14,472 bases of DNA from JBCCFX01 sp039029515. Its GTDB lineage: Bacteria; Planctomycetota; Phycisphaerae; Phycisphaerales; SM1A02. The notes below the pieces were generated by a model. The model was given only the letters and a program-made list of their open reading frames with translations. It was not told where the DNA came from and made no database searches. Positions 14,384 through 14,472 of the stretch are shown in pieces. The stretch is taken from positions 1 to 14,472 of the forward strand of contig JBCCFX010000092.1 of the NCBI GenBank assembly GCA_039029515.1, read 5' to 3'. Numbering within the stretch: position 1 is the first letter of the stretch; every line of letters starts with the position of its first letter. The translations under genes and the position numbers were made by a program.

Positions 14384-14472
14384 ATGCACGTTGAGGTTCA
14401 AGGCCTGAATATCCGCCCGACTGACGCGATGCTTTCTTATATCGAGGACCGCGTCAGGGCATCCCTGAGTTC
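14384..14472 (+). CDS. hpf: Ribosome hibernation factor HPF/RaiA family, 5' end only
   Basis: The first 29 codons read MHVEVQGLNIRPTDAMLSYI and then EDRVRASLS before the window ends. The start (a V-V-G-x-N-I strand, then T-D-A-x-x-x-Y-I-E-x-R-V helix) is the characteristic N-terminus of HPF/RaiA/YfiA proteins. These bind the small ribosomal subunit at the decoding centre and favour inactive or dimerised ribosomes in stationary phase. AAAGGA (14371-14376) lies 7 nt upstream of the ATG. Whether it is the short or long (dimerising) form cannot be seen. The promoter is a consensus sigma-54 site, so expression is probably tied to the neighbouring activator. Confidence 0.85.
   Translation, partial: MHVEVQGLNIRPTDAMLSYIEDRVRASLS

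Noticed and set aside
1..14472. CRISPR array, insertion sequence, tRNA, rRNA or defence cassette
   Set aside because: I saw no regularly spaced repeats, transposase or integrase motifs, tRNA cloverleaf or recognisable defence genes.

Overview
The window is GC-rich and looks like the chromosome of a planctomycete, most likely of the Phycisphaerae type. This is inferred from protein style: a YdjY-domain lipoprotein next to a secreted prenyltransferase/squalene-oxidase-type repeat protein, a small multi-span protein beginning MAFLTELWLP, several lipoproteins, and a sigma-54 activator. There is no rRNA or marker gene to settle it. I see no tRNA, CRISPR array, transposase or phage gene.

Left part (1-3060, all genes on the minus strand). 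The window opens in the 5' end of an unidentified Lys/Ala-rich protein running off the left edge, preceded by a 7-bp tandem repeat and a REP-like hairpin. Then come a class I SAM-dependent methyltransferase and two tandem paralogous exported DUF1194/VWA-type proteins. Both paralogues use GTG starts behind near-identical ribosome binding sites, and a rho-independent terminator separates them.

Middle (3130-7015). A plus-strand pair encodes a YdjY-type lipoprotein and a secreted alpha/alpha-toroid (prenyltransferase-like) protein. It is followed on the minus strand by a small conserved-looking hypothetical protein, a GNAT-like acetyltransferase domain behind a lipoprotein signal, and a four-helix membrane protein.

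Right part (7327-14472). A large DUF2339 multi-span membrane protein (plus) overlaps tail-to-tail with the end of a complete modABC molybdate ABC transporter operon (minus, 4-nt overlaps between genes). Divergent from modA is a sigma-54 enhancer-binding protein with a degenerate receiver-like N-terminus. Downstream of it, a consensus sigma-54 promoter with an upstream 9-bp inverted repeat precedes the start of an HPF/RaiA ribosome-hibernation gene cut by the right edge. The coherent systems are molybdate uptake (modABC) and a probable activator/sigma-54 promoter/hpf regulatory module. The rest are mostly cell-envelope proteins of unknown role.
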